Source: Planctomycetota bacterium
Lineage (GTDB): Bacteria > Planctomycetota > Planctomycetia > Pirellulales > Pirellulaceae
Length of the DNA: 64,000 bases
Direction of reading: 5' to 3'
NCBI GenBank assembly: GCA_026692905.1
Contig: JAPLNL010000112.1
Coordinates: 38,865-102,864 of the forward strand
Shown: piece after piece, positions 35,297 to 44,389 of the stretch
Layout: every line of letters starts with the position of its first letter
How positions within the stretch are numbered: position 1 is the first letter of the stretch
The notes under the pieces: model-generated
What the model was told of the DNA's origin: nothing
Seen by the model: the letters and a program-made list of their open reading frames with translations, nothing else
Databases searched by the model: none
Translations under genes and position numbers: made by a program

Positions 35297-37146
35297 CGGA
35301 GATTCCCCTGCAATCTTCCGTGCCCAGACTTAATGGAGTCAAGCTCGGACATGATCAAGTGGATGGCATTCTTTTCGCCCGAGAGCGATAGAGAGGCACC
35401 GCACCGATGAAGCTCCCGCTGCAATTGCTCGGCTTGAATCCGTAGCCTCGCTTGCTCAGCGACCATCAAGAGCTCCTCCGCAGAATTTTCTCTTGAGAAA
35501 TCGACAGCAACGCGCCCCGATGGTCGGAGAAACGTCGATGTCGGACAAACGAAAGAGATTCGGTGGTGTTTTGTAATGGCCAGTTTGACGGCAGGTAACA
35601 CGAACTCCAAAATGCTTACACAATTTAGTAGGTCCGACATGACGACGATCACTTCGTTGTCTCGAGCGTGTCCAATAGCAGACAAGATGCATTTGCCAAG
35701 ATTTGCCATTCTCTCAATCGGCTCTCGGTCACTGCGATCCAAAGGTTGAAGCAGAGGAGCAATCCAAGGTATACCAGAGTTGTTGAGTAGATCCTGGAGA
35801 CGCCTAGCGAAAGCAGGATCGTCATGAATCATAGCCGCGTGCTCGCGAACCGAAAGGCCATAGATTTCAGCCAAGGCACCGGCGACCAAAAATCGCTGTC
35901 GGCGACGCGTTCTAGAACCGGGAGTTACTGGAAAGATCGAAAACGGGAAATGATTTACCTTGAGATCCAATAATTCAGGGTAACGCTGATTCAGCAAAGC
36001 CCAGGCCGCGTCCAACATGCGAGTTTGATATGGGCTTGGAGGCGGACAAGGATTCACGGAGAAGTCGCCGAGGGACCGAAGCAACAATTGAAAGCCCTTT
36101 TCACCTGACATCGGTGGCATCCGCCGAATCCCCCGTTCGTCCATCAACACGCCGCCGACAGGGTCGCCCGCATTGATCGCCATCCTTGCAATGCTAGCAG
36201 CAACAAACGTCATCTGGTCCAACAGCCGGAAGCCAAATCCACCGATGCGACTGGTACTCGATCCATCAACAATGAATTGCACCCGAGCAGGAACCTCGGA
36301 CTCGTATTGCCGAGTCATCCACTGATCGCGTTTCGCTGAAACTTTCCAGGCGATGGATTTAAATGGGTCACCGTCTGCGTACTCCTTCAATTCCAAAAGC
36401 TCGGAGCCCATGCCTGAACGCAGCAAACGATGGACACCATGCCGCGGTATCACATTGGAATTTTTGGTAAGCGACCGGTACTCGCCTGCTCCCACAAAAG
36501 TGGGCAAAGCACGGAAGGATTGTTCTGCTTTGACAAATCGCTCAATACGAAAAAGTTGGTGCGTGCTTTGAAACATGACGCGGAAGCCTGGAAACACTAC
36601 ATTCCCCGCCGCCCTAACCCGCGCCGAGTATCGCCACTCTCTGTGCTCGCTACCTAAGCCCAATCGCACTTCATTCGCGGGACAGTCATCTCGGTCGTTC
36701 ATGAATCTCTGGACGCCACGAACCAGCCAGGATCGGGATTCAGGCCGCCGGCCTTTGTTTTTTTTTCGTTCAGCACTAGCTTCGGTGGAAACATCTTCCG
36801 TTAAGTTGATCGGAGAGAAGGCGATTCGCTCTAAGTTCTCAGGAATCACGTCTTCTACATCCAACGTAACGCCATACAACAATAACTCATTCGCCATCCG
36901 AATTCGCACCTCGATCCATCGCTCGGCCCACAAAGATCGATTCGCATCTCGTTCGCCATTAACAAAACGATGCAACTCGACTTTGGGAAACTGGAATCGA
37001 ACATGCCAACTGAACAGGACCCACTCCGTCAACAGCCAAAGCAACGACGATAGCGAAAGGAGACTAAGGACCGGTTGCCCGCGAACGAGCCCCAGGAACA
37101 GGCCCATCATTCCTGCAATCGCAAACAACTGCGCTTTGAACGTCAT
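35293..37146 (-). CDS. DUF58 domain protein
   Basis: 617 residues. Two N-terminal membrane helices (about 8-45), then a long beta-rich stretch and the DUF58 signature LLELKEYADGDPFKSIAWKVSAKRDQWMTRQYESE at about 270, followed by a VWA-like fold (VQFIVDGSSTS). Paired with MoxR ATPases it is thought to assist assembly of a membrane or periplasmic complex. The start overlaps the MoxR stop as ATGA. Longer than the usual 300-450 residues. Confidence 0.88.
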   Translation of the reverse strand: MTFKAQLFAIAGMMGLFLGLVRGQPVLSLLSLSSLLWLLTEWVLFSWHVRFQFPKVELHRFVNGERDANRSLWAERWIEVRIRMANELLLYGVTLDVEDVIPENLERIAFSPINLTEDVSTEASAERKKNKGRRPESRSWLVRGVQRFMNDRDDCPANEVRLGLGSEHREWRYSARVRAAGNVVFPGFRVMFQSTHQLFRIERFVKAEQSFRALPTFVGAGEYRSLTKNSNVIPRHGVHRLLRSGMGSELLELKEYADGDPFKSIAWKVSAKRDQWMTRQYESEVPARVQFIVDGSSTSRIGGFGFRLLDQMTFVAASIARMAINAGDPVGGVLMDERGIRRMPPMSGEKGFQLLLRSLGDFSVNPCPPPSPYQTRMLDAAWALLNQRYPELLDLKVNHFPFSIFPVTPGSRTRRRQRFLVAGALAEIYGLSVREHAAMIHDDPAFARRLQDLLNNSGIPWIAPLLQPLDRSDREPIERMANLGKCILSAIGHARDNEVIVVMSDLLNCVSILEFVLPAVKLAITKHHRISFVCPTSTFLRPSGRVAVDFSRENSAEELLMVAEQARLRIQAEQLQRELHRCGASLSLSGEKNAIHLIMSELDSIKSGHGRLQGNLR

Positions 37147-38105
37147 GTCTTTTCATCCAGAACCACAGGGACACGCTGGATCACTTGCTGGATGACTGCT
37201 TCCACGGTTCGTCCGTCCATCTCTGCTTCGGGCCGCATGATGAGCCGATGCCCCAGTACCGGCCGACAAATCGATTGCACGTCGTCGTGCGTTACGAACT
37301 CACGACCTTTGAGCAACGCGAAAGCCCGAGAAGCTTTCATCAAGTTGATAGCGGCGCGAGGGCTCGCTCCAAGCAGGAGATCCGAATGACTTCGACTTTC
37401 TCTGACAATGTCGATAATGTATCGCTTGAGCTCCTCCGAACAAAATACGGTATCAAGCTGACTTTGGATCGACATGATCTCCTCCGCTGTGCAAATGGAA
37501 GACAGTTTTGGAGTGGGACGGCTATGGAGATCCAGCATTGCGACCTCAGCATCGCGCTGAGGGTACCCGACTTTAATCCGAAAAAGGAAACGGTCAAGTT
37601 GGGCCTCGGGAAGCCGATAAACTCCTTCTTGCTCAATAGGGTTCTGTGTCGCAAGCACCATAAAAGGCTTCGGCAAAGCGAGCGTGTTGCCATCTATCGT
37701 GACCTGCCCCTCTTGCATCGCTTCGAGGAGGGATGATTGCGTTCTGGCAGGAGCTCGATTCAATTCGTCCGCGAGCAAGAGTTGGCAGAAGACAGGTCCT
37801 TTTCGCAAGACAAAATTGCTTGTGTTGCGATCTAAGATTTGGATGCCCGTGACATCGGACGGGAGAAGATCAGGCGTAAATTGAATGCGTTCAAACCGGA
37901 TGCCGAGAATACTTGCGAACGTTCGGCAGAGAGTGGTTTTGGCAGTTCCGGGAACACCTTCGAGTAGCACGTGTCCGCCAGCAAACAAAGCCACGAGCAA
38001 CTGATCGGTTACGTCGTCGAGACCAACGACAATCTGCTTCATTAACTCTTGCGTTCGACTTCGTAGTTGATTGACTCTTGCGGCGATTGAGTTAGCTGTG
38101 GGCAC
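37143..38105 (-). CDS. MoxR-family AAA ATPase
   Basis: 320 residues. Walker A EGVPGTAKT, Walker B LLADELNRAPARTQSSLLEAMQEGQVT, sensor region MVLATQNPIEQEGVYRLPEAQLDRF and the LLGASPRAAINLMKASRAFALLKGREFVTHDDV lid all match MoxR chaperone ATPases. It acts with the DUF58 protein encoded next. The 298 bases upstream hold two palindromic repeats, so it may have its own promoter apart from the DUF4129/DUF4350 pair. Confidence 0.92.
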   Translation of the reverse strand: MPTANSIAARVNQLRSRTQELMKQIVVGLDDVTDQLLVALFAGGHVLLEGVPGTAKTTLCRTFASILGIRFERIQFTPDLLPSDVTGIQILDRNTSNFVLRKGPVFCQLLLADELNRAPARTQSSLLEAMQEGQVTIDGNTLALPKPFMVLATQNPIEQEGVYRLPEAQLDRFLFRIKVGYPQRDAEVAMLDLHSRPTPKLSSICTAEEIMSIQSQLDTVFCSEELKRYIIDIVRESRSHSDLLLGASPRAAINLMKASRAFALLKGREFVTHDDVQSICRPVLGHRLIMRPEAEMDGRTVEAVIQQVIQRVPVVLDEKT

Positions 38106-38180
38106 GAATCAGTTTTCTGGTTCTGGAAGGGTGGATGATCGATTGGGTAAGCACATCGCCAGGAGTTTACCTAGGCAATG

Positions 38181-38220
38181 AGTCGTTGGGCGCTAGCCCC
38201 GGTTCTCGACATCCGTCGAG
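38181..38220. repeat. Palindromic repeat family A, half copy
   Basis: GTCGTTGGGCGCTAGCCC then CGGTTCTCGACATCCGTCGAG; the right-hand GGGCTAGCGCCC arm is absent. Lies between the MoxR and DUF4350 genes. Confidence 0.75.
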
Positions 38221-38329
38221 TAGGCTGGAGCCGTGTTTTGAAAGCGGCAGGGAGCAAGCCCTCCGGTTTCGCAACATTTACTGGTCTTTCACCTAACGAC
38301 TCGCGCTGGGGGCCAATTGATTTACTCGA

Positions 38330-38392
38330 TTAACCGTTAGCCAAAGGCGTACTCGGTTCTTGTGTGGTACGCCTACGGCTGACTGTTAAACG
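38330..38392. repeat. Palindromic repeat family D, copy 1
   Basis: Right arm CCTACGGCTGACTGTTAAACG with a diverged left arm TTAACCGTTAGCC, both bordering GGCGTAC/GTACGCC. Same family as 62157-62223 and 63801-63826. It ends 12 bases before the DUF4350 stop. Confidence 0.75.
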
Positions 38393-38403
38393 AAAGTCCT
38401 ATT

Positions 38404-39933
38404 CTAACGTGCCCCATCGATCTTGGGAGGACGCAATGCGTCACGTAGTTCTTGAATTGTCCTTCCTAGCTTCAGAAACTCCTTTTCGGATACTCGCGGA
38501 ACAAGGTTGCTGATTTCGAACGAGCGAACGTATTCCAGCTTTTCCCTGAAGGCTTTATCGTTTGGAACCGCCTTTGAGAATTGGAAACCAGTTGCCTTGT
38601 TCTTCCAATCCCGCTCGCCACTGCTGCCCGAGCATTCCTTGCAAAACTCACGAGCCAAGATGAAGGCAGCAGGTCCGAACTGGGAATTTCGATTCAACGT
38701 GCCGGCATCCATTTGAAAGGCGGATAAATGAGGAATAGCCGGCTGTCGCGCAAGAAAAGAAGGTACCCGACGAAGTAAATAAAACAAACACCATAGAGCG
38801 CCAAGCGAAGCCAAAATGCCTAACACGACAAACGTATAGAGGCGAGCGTTCATTGGGCGTGGTTGGTTCGCCAACGCTTCGTTCAAAATATTTGAGTCTG
38901 CGACGCTTTTCAAAACATGGTTTGCCATTCGAAGTTTGGTCTCAAGGTCCGTTTCCGGAATTTGAGGAATCGTTGGGCTGTCTCGTTCCTCACGATCGTC
39001 CGAAGCCGCTCTTGGCTCTGCTGGCTGCAGTCGCTCCTTGTAGTGGCCCATGACACGTCCATCCACTATGAACGATAAACTTGATCGCTTCCCCTCTGCC
39101 AGCAACTCAGAAATTCGGATCGCGAACGTTGCGTTATCGCCGTGCCAGAGCATTCCATTGGACAGGATGCTTGTGTCGGCCACGAGCGCTATCACGCCAG
39201 AGTTCTCGACCTTGGTGGAACCGATCGCGATAACCGGTTGCCCACTGCTTGCAAACGGCTTGCAATTCTCTGGCAACGATGCAATCGTTGTCCATCGCAA
39301 CGATTTCGATGGAGTACCGTTCAACTGCAATTCAAGCCAACCTGTTCGATTGGAAACGATCTGATTAACGCCTCGCATCATTGGAGATGATGGATCGATG
39401 TCTTGGATTCGTATGCAGTCCTTGAAATCCAAATACTGATCCGCTTCGTCGAGCGAAACCACTGGGCCGGGCTTAACTTGCCCGATACCACCCATTATTT
39501 TACCTTGGTCTGTGGCAATCAAAACGCTTCCACCACTCACCACGAAGCGTTCAATCAACGTCCAAGCGTCGACGCGCAACGTTCGTAAATCTCCTGCTAA
39601 GACGATCACGGACGTCTTTGGCTTCATCAGAGAAGATTCGAGAGATTGCATTTGGGTCAGTCCACGCTCTTCCAAAAGCATTTGGAAAAGCTCGCATCCA
39701 ACGTGCCATTTCGCGTCCCTTCCAGAGTCGATCCCTTGCGGCAACCCTGCGGCCGGAAATAGGAATGCAAGGAACAACGGCAAGAAAATTGTGCAGAACC
39801 GGGGCCTACCTGCACCCGGCAGAGGATGTGCCAGCCCATCCGGGCTTAAGCTTGAGGCTCCCGCCGAGCTCGTGACTTTTCGGTTCGGCAGGAGCCTCAC
39901 CCTCCCGTGTTTTGCGCCGGTGGATAAACTCAC
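38404..39933 (-). CDS. DUF4350-like membrane protein of the MoxR operon
   Basis: Up to 509 residues. A hydrophobic stretch FCTIFLPLFLAFLFPAAG (about 47-63) serves as signal or anchor, the middle has a Rossmann-like fold (SVIVLAGDLRTL; VSGGSVLIATDQG) typical of DUF4350, and a second helix (TFVVLGILASLGALWCLFYLL) at about 365-385 precedes a cytoplasmic tail. GTG at 39933 lies 4 bases after the DUF4129 stop, but from there residues 10-30 are read through a family C palindrome. A TTG at 39783 would avoid this but leaves a very short signal. Start uncertain. Confidence 0.72.
   Translation of the reverse strand: MSLSTGAKHGRVRLLPNRKVTSSAGASSLSPDGLAHPLPGAGRPRFCTIFLPLFLAFLFPAAGLPQGIDSGRDAKWHVGCELFQMLLEERGLTQMQSLESSLMKPKTSVIVLAGDLRTLRVDAWTLIERFVVSGGSVLIATDQGKIMGGIGQVKPGPVVSLDEADQYLDFKDCIRIQDIDPSSPMMRGVNQIVSNRTGWLELQLNGTPSKSLRWTTIASLPENCKPFASSGQPVIAIGSTKVENSGVIALVADTSILSNGMLWHGDNATFAIRISELLAEGKRSSLSFIVDGRVMGHYKERLQPAEPRAASDDREERDSPTIPQIPETDLETKLRMANHVLKSVADSNILNEALANQPRPMNARLYTFVVLGILASLGALWCLFYLLRRVPSFLARQPAIPHLSAFQMDAGTLNRNSQFGPAAFILAREFCKECSGSSGERDWKNKATGFQFSKAVPNDKAFREKLEYVRSFEISNLVPRVSEKEFLKLGRTIQELRDALRPPKIDGAR
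39852..39906. repeat. Palindromic repeat family C, copy 2, within the DUF4350 5' region
   Basis: TTGAGGCTCCCGCCGAG and CGGCAGGAGCCTCACC form an imperfect stem like that at 30462-30523. It falls inside the predicted N-terminal codons of the DUF4350 gene. Confidence 0.75.
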
Positions 39934-39937
39934 GGCA

Positions 39938-42085
39938 TTAAACCTCGCACTGCTTCAACGCGAGTTTCGCACTTTGGATTTGGTCGTCACTCAGCTGATG
40001 CTCTGACGGATAGTATCGAGCTTGCTCGTAGAGTCCGGAAAGCGTTCGAATGGGCTGCGCATGCTCCGGTAGTGTTTCCTGGAAACGTTCCGCAACGTAG
40101 CCGCACGTCCACCAAGCTTGAGCGGATTGCAGCCGCTGCTTTGCCAAAGCATGAAATGCTCGAACGACGTCGTCGCGTGTTTGGATTTCATCAATCCTAG
40201 GAGCCATCTGAGCGGCAAGAGCTTCCTTTCGCTCTTGCTCTTTATGGAATCTTATCTTCAAGATGACGCATGCTACAACGCATGCGACTGCCAAAATGAG
40301 TAGGCCTTGCAAAACTTGGGCGCTGAAAGGGTTGGGGATCGATGGGATTTCGGGGCGAGCGAAGGGAGCCGTTGACGAGTTGCGCGGTGTCGAAGATCGA
40401 GAATTGGTAGGCTTGGGGGATGCAGTGCTGTTCTTGGTGGCATCTGTCCAAAGCTTGCTCAGGTAGTCACCCGTCTTCTGCATGCTCTTGGAGATGGGTG
40501 AGTCCGCCTTTGGGGGCCCCTGAATAGGTTCGTTTGGTTTCGAGAAACCTGAAGAAGGTTGTTTCGTTGGCGTGGTTGTAGCGATATCGGACTTTGATTC
40601 TCGGTTCTCTTCGTTGCCCGATTTGGCTGAAGTGCTTGCGGTGGCCCCGGACTGCTTGGAAGGCATGGCCTTCGGACGCTCCGCTTGGCTGGCTCGCTGA
40701 GCCTCCTCGATTATTTTTTGCATCGTTGGTCCAAATCCTCGGCGGTCCAATTCGCTTCGAATATCGGTCGACGAGTTCGATTGCGAGCCAGATTTTGAGT
40801 CATTGGAGTTGAAGCTGTCGCGAGAAAAAGGTTTGGAGTTCTGGCCCCTGCGTTCATTGCTTGGAGAGAAGCCTGATGGGGGTTCGCTCCTCTTATTTTC
40901 CTTTCCCTGTGAATTTTCTAGGCGACCGTCACCGAATTGCTTTCGCAATTCGTTCTCCAAACTATTTCCGGAACTTGTGTCGTTCGATAACGAGTTTTCA
41001 CGAGAGCCCGTCGGCAACGCGTTCTCTGTTTTTCGTGGCGACGAATTGGGTTCTGATCGCTGAGGATTTGGCGGTACCGAATTCGATGGCTTTGAGTTAG
41101 ATGGGTTGGATGGTTGCTTTGGATCCTTGTTTCGGCGAGAGCTGGATGACTGGCCGTTATTCGCATTAGGCATACTGGTCCCGCTAGGCCGTTGCGCGGT
41201 TGAGCGTTCCTGCGAGCCTTTTCGATTTGTTTGAGATGGATTGGTAGGGGCTGGTTCTGTTAGCGAACTAGGGGGCAATTCGGGAGTGTCCGATGTTGGA
41301 AAAGGACCCTTGAAATCTGGGTGTTGAGCAACGCCTCGGCTCGAGCGCTCTTTCGCTGAGGAGGATTGAGGCTGGCCCGGTTCGCTGTTGGACTGCTGTT
41401 GATTTTGTTCGTAAGTCTCTTGTGTGCTTCGCAACTTGTTCATCAAGTCGACGAAGCCCTTTCCCTTTGGATCAACCTCGGGAGTAGACTCGCGGGTAGA
41501 CTTGTCCGGCCGATCCTCCGGTATCTGCTGACTCTGCCTTGAGGGCGATTGGTTTTTCCCGGTGTTCTGCGTACTCGGTGGAATCGCGTTCTCGGTAGGC
41601 TTAGTCTCCGACTTAGGTTCTTCATTCTTATCGTCTTGCCCGTTGCTCTTTTTCTTTTGGTTTTCTTTCGAATACTTCTCAGCTAATTCTTTGGCTTGCT
41701 TGACTAGCTCTGGATTAGAGAGGGCTTTTGAAATCAACTCAGGTGGAATCGCGTCCAAGCTATCTGCCGTGAGTCCTTTGGGGAAATATTTTTCAAACTG
41801 CTTCATCGCCTCTTTGAGCGATTGCACGTCCGAGTCGGACAATCGGGACGGATTCGATGGCTTGACACTATCGCCTCGTAAAAGCGAATCGCGAAGCAGT
41901 GAAAGAAGTCTCGCTTGGTTATCTTGTTGCGTTGGATACGATTGCGGAGGTGGAAGCCAACGTTGCGATGGGGTATCGACCCGCGTTGAATCGGTCGCTT
42001 GAGCCATGCATCTCCCGGTCAATCCAAGAACGACAACCATTGCCGCAAAAATGGCGACTAGAGTTTTGCTGCTGTTTCGAACCAT
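39938..42085 (-). CDS. DUF4129-type protein with a long disordered Ser/Pro/Asn region
   Basis: 715 residues. Signal peptide (residues 8-28), then about 500 residues very rich in Ser, Asn, Pro, Gln, Lys and Arg with no stable fold expected. A membrane helix lies at about 587-613 (LQGLLILAVACVVACVIL). The last 100 residues resemble a DUF4129 tail (DDVVRAFHALAKQRL, LSGLYEQARYYPSEHQLS). It probably spans from a periplasmic flexible arm to a cytoplasmic domain. First gene of the operon reading toward 38.4 kb. Confidence 0.7.
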   Translation of the reverse strand: MVRNSSKTLVAIFAAMVVVLGLTGRCMAQATDSTRVDTPSQRWLPPPQSYPTQQDNQARLLSLLRDSLLRGDSVKPSNPSRLSDSDVQSLKEAMKQFEKYFPKGLTADSLDAIPPELISKALSNPELVKQAKELAEKYSKENQKKKSNGQDDKNEEPKSETKPTENAIPPSTQNTGKNQSPSRQSQQIPEDRPDKSTRESTPEVDPKGKGFVDLMNKLRSTQETYEQNQQQSNSEPGQPQSSSAKERSSRGVAQHPDFKGPFPTSDTPELPPSSLTEPAPTNPSQTNRKGSQERSTAQRPSGTSMPNANNGQSSSSRRNKDPKQPSNPSNSKPSNSVPPNPQRSEPNSSPRKTENALPTGSRENSLSNDTSSGNSLENELRKQFGDGRLENSQGKENKRSEPPSGFSPSNERRGQNSKPFSRDSFNSNDSKSGSQSNSSTDIRSELDRRGFGPTMQKIIEEAQRASQAERPKAMPSKQSGATASTSAKSGNEENRESKSDIATTTPTKQPSSGFSKPNEPIQGPPKADSPISKSMQKTGDYLSKLWTDATKNSTASPKPTNSRSSTPRNSSTAPFARPEIPSIPNPFSAQVLQGLLILAVACVVACVILKIRFHKEQERKEALAAQMAPRIDEIQTRDDVVRAFHALAKQRLQSAQAWWTCGYVAERFQETLPEHAQPIRTLSGLYEQARYYPSEHQLSDDQIQSAKLALKQCEV

Positions 42086-42154
42086 TTCTCAACCCTCTCG
42101 CAACCGGAAATGAACGAGTAGCATTCTAGCGGTGAACGACTTCAAAAGCGATAA

Positions 42155-42511
42155 GTGGGATAGGCTTCCAGCCTGTCTGCCCCTGTTCGACACTCTGGAA
42201 GCTCATTTCCTGCTGTAATCGTTGTCGCTAATTGGCTCAATCGTCGCAATGATAAGCACATCCGCATTTGTTCGTCGTATTAATTAGCCATTGGGCGCTA
42301 GCCCCGGTTCTCGACGAATGTCGAGTGGAAAACCGGGGCTAGCGCCCAACGGCTAAAGGTTTGTTTCACTTGAAGACTCATGCCGAAGTGCTTATCTTCG
42401 TAATTCAGGTAGTTCATGTTGAGGATTAGTCCAAATAAGTGAGTAAGCATTACACGATTTGCAAATGCCGATTTGCAAATGCGTTGTCGACAGGCTGGAA
42501 GCCTATCTCAC
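42155..42511. repeat. Concentric nested palindrome (families E and A)
   Basis: Three inverted pairs share nearly one centre (about 42320-42333). Outer: GTGGGATAGGCTTCCAGCCT (from 42155) with its reverse to 42511. Middle: GATAAGCACATCCGCAT (from 42251) with its near-reverse ending 42396. Inner: a full family A palindrome, 42284-42357. The right outer arm reaches the end of the sulfatase gene. No coding sense. This fills the 425-base gap between the DUF4129 and sulfatase genes. Confidence 0.8.
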
Positions 42512-44109
42512 TATGGCATAACCGGTTTCAAAACCGATTTTTGATCTTCGGCTACGGGATAGACTGCGTCTTGATTTGTTAAGGCATCTATTAGACCACG
42601 CATCATTCTCGACAAGTCCTCTGGATTCTTGGTCGCAAGATTGTTCTGCTCAAAGGGGTCCTCGCCGAGATGGTAAAGTTGGTAGTGCGAGCCCTCCGAC
42701 GCATTGGATGGAAAATAATGGTAAATAACCTTCCAAGGTCCGTCGCGATAAACGGTGAAGTAATCCGAACGATGCGGCGCATGCGGATAATGCATCAGAA
42801 ACGCTTGGCTTCGTTCTGCGTCCGGGCCGCCAGCCAGAAGCCGCTGTAGACTCTGACCATCCACCTTGTGACCACTCGTTTCCGTCAATCCGACTAGCTT
42901 TAAAATCGTTGGAAACAAATCGCATACCGAAGCTTGTTGCGGTTGAATCGCACCCGCTGCAATCGGCCAACTCTTTTGAATTGGCTGATCCGCTTTCGCC
43001 TTTGCCCAGCTAGCGATGAATGGAACTCGCATTCCACCTTCGTAGTGCGCCCCCTTCTTCCCTCGCAATGGAGCCGAACATGCAACTTCATGCTGGTGCC
43101 CCAGCGGTGCATCGCTGCCGTTATCGCCGAGGAAGAGGACCAGCGTGTTGTCGGCAACCCCCAACGACTCCAAATGGTTAAGCACGTCACCCAGCGATTT
43201 GTCCATCCCCTCGATCAACGTTGCGAACGCTTGTGCTTGAGCGGATTTGCCGGACGATTTGTAGTTTGCGGCGAAGCGTGGATCGGATTGAAACGGTGCA
43301 TGAACGGCATATTGCGGAAAGTACAAAAAGAAGGGCCTCTTTTCTGCAACCGCCTCAGACACTGTTGCATTTGCCTCGAGCGTAAGGGCCTCGGTCAAGA
43401 AAGTATTTGATCCATGGTATTGATCCAAACCTGGGACAGCCTTGTTGTCGCGTTTGCCATTGAGACCAAAATTTTGCTCTGCATAGTAACTTCCTGGCTG
43501 CCCGATCGATGTACCACCGATGTTCACCTCGAAGCCGAGATTCAACGGATCGGTTCCTTCGCTGCCGTTGGGGCCAAAATGTCCTTTGCCGACATGAATC
43601 GTTCGGTAGCCGTTGGATTGCAAGAGCCGAGCCAATGTCGTACTTTTCTTTTTCAATCCGAGCCAATTCCAATCGGGCGGACCCTTCGGACCGGCGTTGT
43701 TGGTGTCGGGGTTGATCCAATTGGTAGTCCGATGTCGGGCCGCGCTCTGACCGGTCATAATCGAAATGCGAGTTGGTGAGCAAACGCTCATCGCGCAAAA
43801 GTTGTTGAACCGAATCCCCGTCTTGGCAAGCCGCTCCATACTTGGAGTGCGATAGAAATCATTGAGCGGGTACCTTTTGGCTTGCCCAGATGAATCGGTT
43901 AAAAAAGGAACGGAAGTATCCATGACCCCCATGTCATCCACAAGCATGAGCACAATGTTCGGTGGCTGCTCTGCCGAGATGCAACCGTTTGCGACAATGA
44001 GCACAAAAAAAGCGACGATCGATCGAAGAGCTGCGTTTCGAAAACGATGCAAAAGGACAGTGCTCCTAGGCGTACTTGCGATGCCGGACAATATTTGTTT
44101 TCTGGACAT
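42511..44109 (-). CDS. Type I sulfatase
   Basis: 532 residues. A signal peptide or anchor at about 28-45, then NIVLMLVDDMG with the metal-binding Asp pair (58-59). The signature CSPTR begins at Cys110, the cysteine that becomes formylglycine. GKGHFGPNG and LFLGDNGSDAPLGH supply other active-site residues. Secreted hydrolase of sulfate esters, probably from algal polysaccharides, a common planctomycete trait. No sulfatase-maturing enzyme is nearby. The gene stands alone between repeats. Confidence 0.9.
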   Translation of the reverse strand: MSRKQILSGIASTPRSTVLLHRFRNAALRSIVAFFVLIVANGCISAEQPPNIVLMLVDDMGVMDTSVPFLTDSSGQAKRYPLNDFYRTPSMERLAKTGIRFNNFCAMSVCSPTRISIMTGQSAARHRTTNWINPDTNNAGPKGPPDWNWLGLKKKSTTLARLLQSNGYRTIHVGKGHFGPNGSEGTDPLNLGFEVNIGGTSIGQPGSYYAEQNFGLNGKRDNKAVPGLDQYHGSNTFLTEALTLEANATVSEAVAEKRPFFLYFPQYAVHAPFQSDPRFAANYKSSGKSAQAQAFATLIEGMDKSLGDVLNHLESLGVADNTLVLFLGDNGSDAPLGHQHEVACSAPLRGKKGAHYEGGMRVPFIASWAKAKADQPIQKSWPIAAGAIQPQQASVCDLFPTILKLVGLTETSGHKVDGQSLQRLLAGGPDAERSQAFLMHYPHAPHRSDYFTVYRDGPWKVIYHYFPSNASEGSHYQLYHLGEDPFEQNNLATKNPEDLSRMMRGLIDALTNQDAVYPVAEDQKSVLKPVMP

Positions 44110-44183
44110 AAAATTGGATTGTTAAAAGGGACGAAGAGAGGAAATGCAAGCTCCAGAATACACGAAAAAGTCAGGTCCGCCCC

Positions 44184-44273
44184 TAGCACGACGCGCAAGC
44201 TAGTGATTTGGATCGTGGGTTCACTAGCTTGCGCGTCGTGCTACGGTGGGTTCACTAGCTTGCGCGTCGTGCT
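44184..44273. repeat. Palindromic repeat family B: one forward, two reverse arms
   Basis: GCACGACGCGCAAGCTAG at about 44186, then its reverse complement at 44221-44243 and again at 44252-44273. The two reverse arms are separated by the short spacer ACGGTGGG. Located between the divergent sulfatase and the large secreted protein gene. Confidence 0.85.
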
Positions 44274-44389
44274 GCGGTGGATTTCATTCGGCCGCTCGCA
44301 TTCCTGGTTGGTTGGGCTGGCTATTTGCTGGTTCGCTAGCAAAAAACCGGTATGGTCTTCGGGCCCACAATATTGGTAACGTACAAGCC

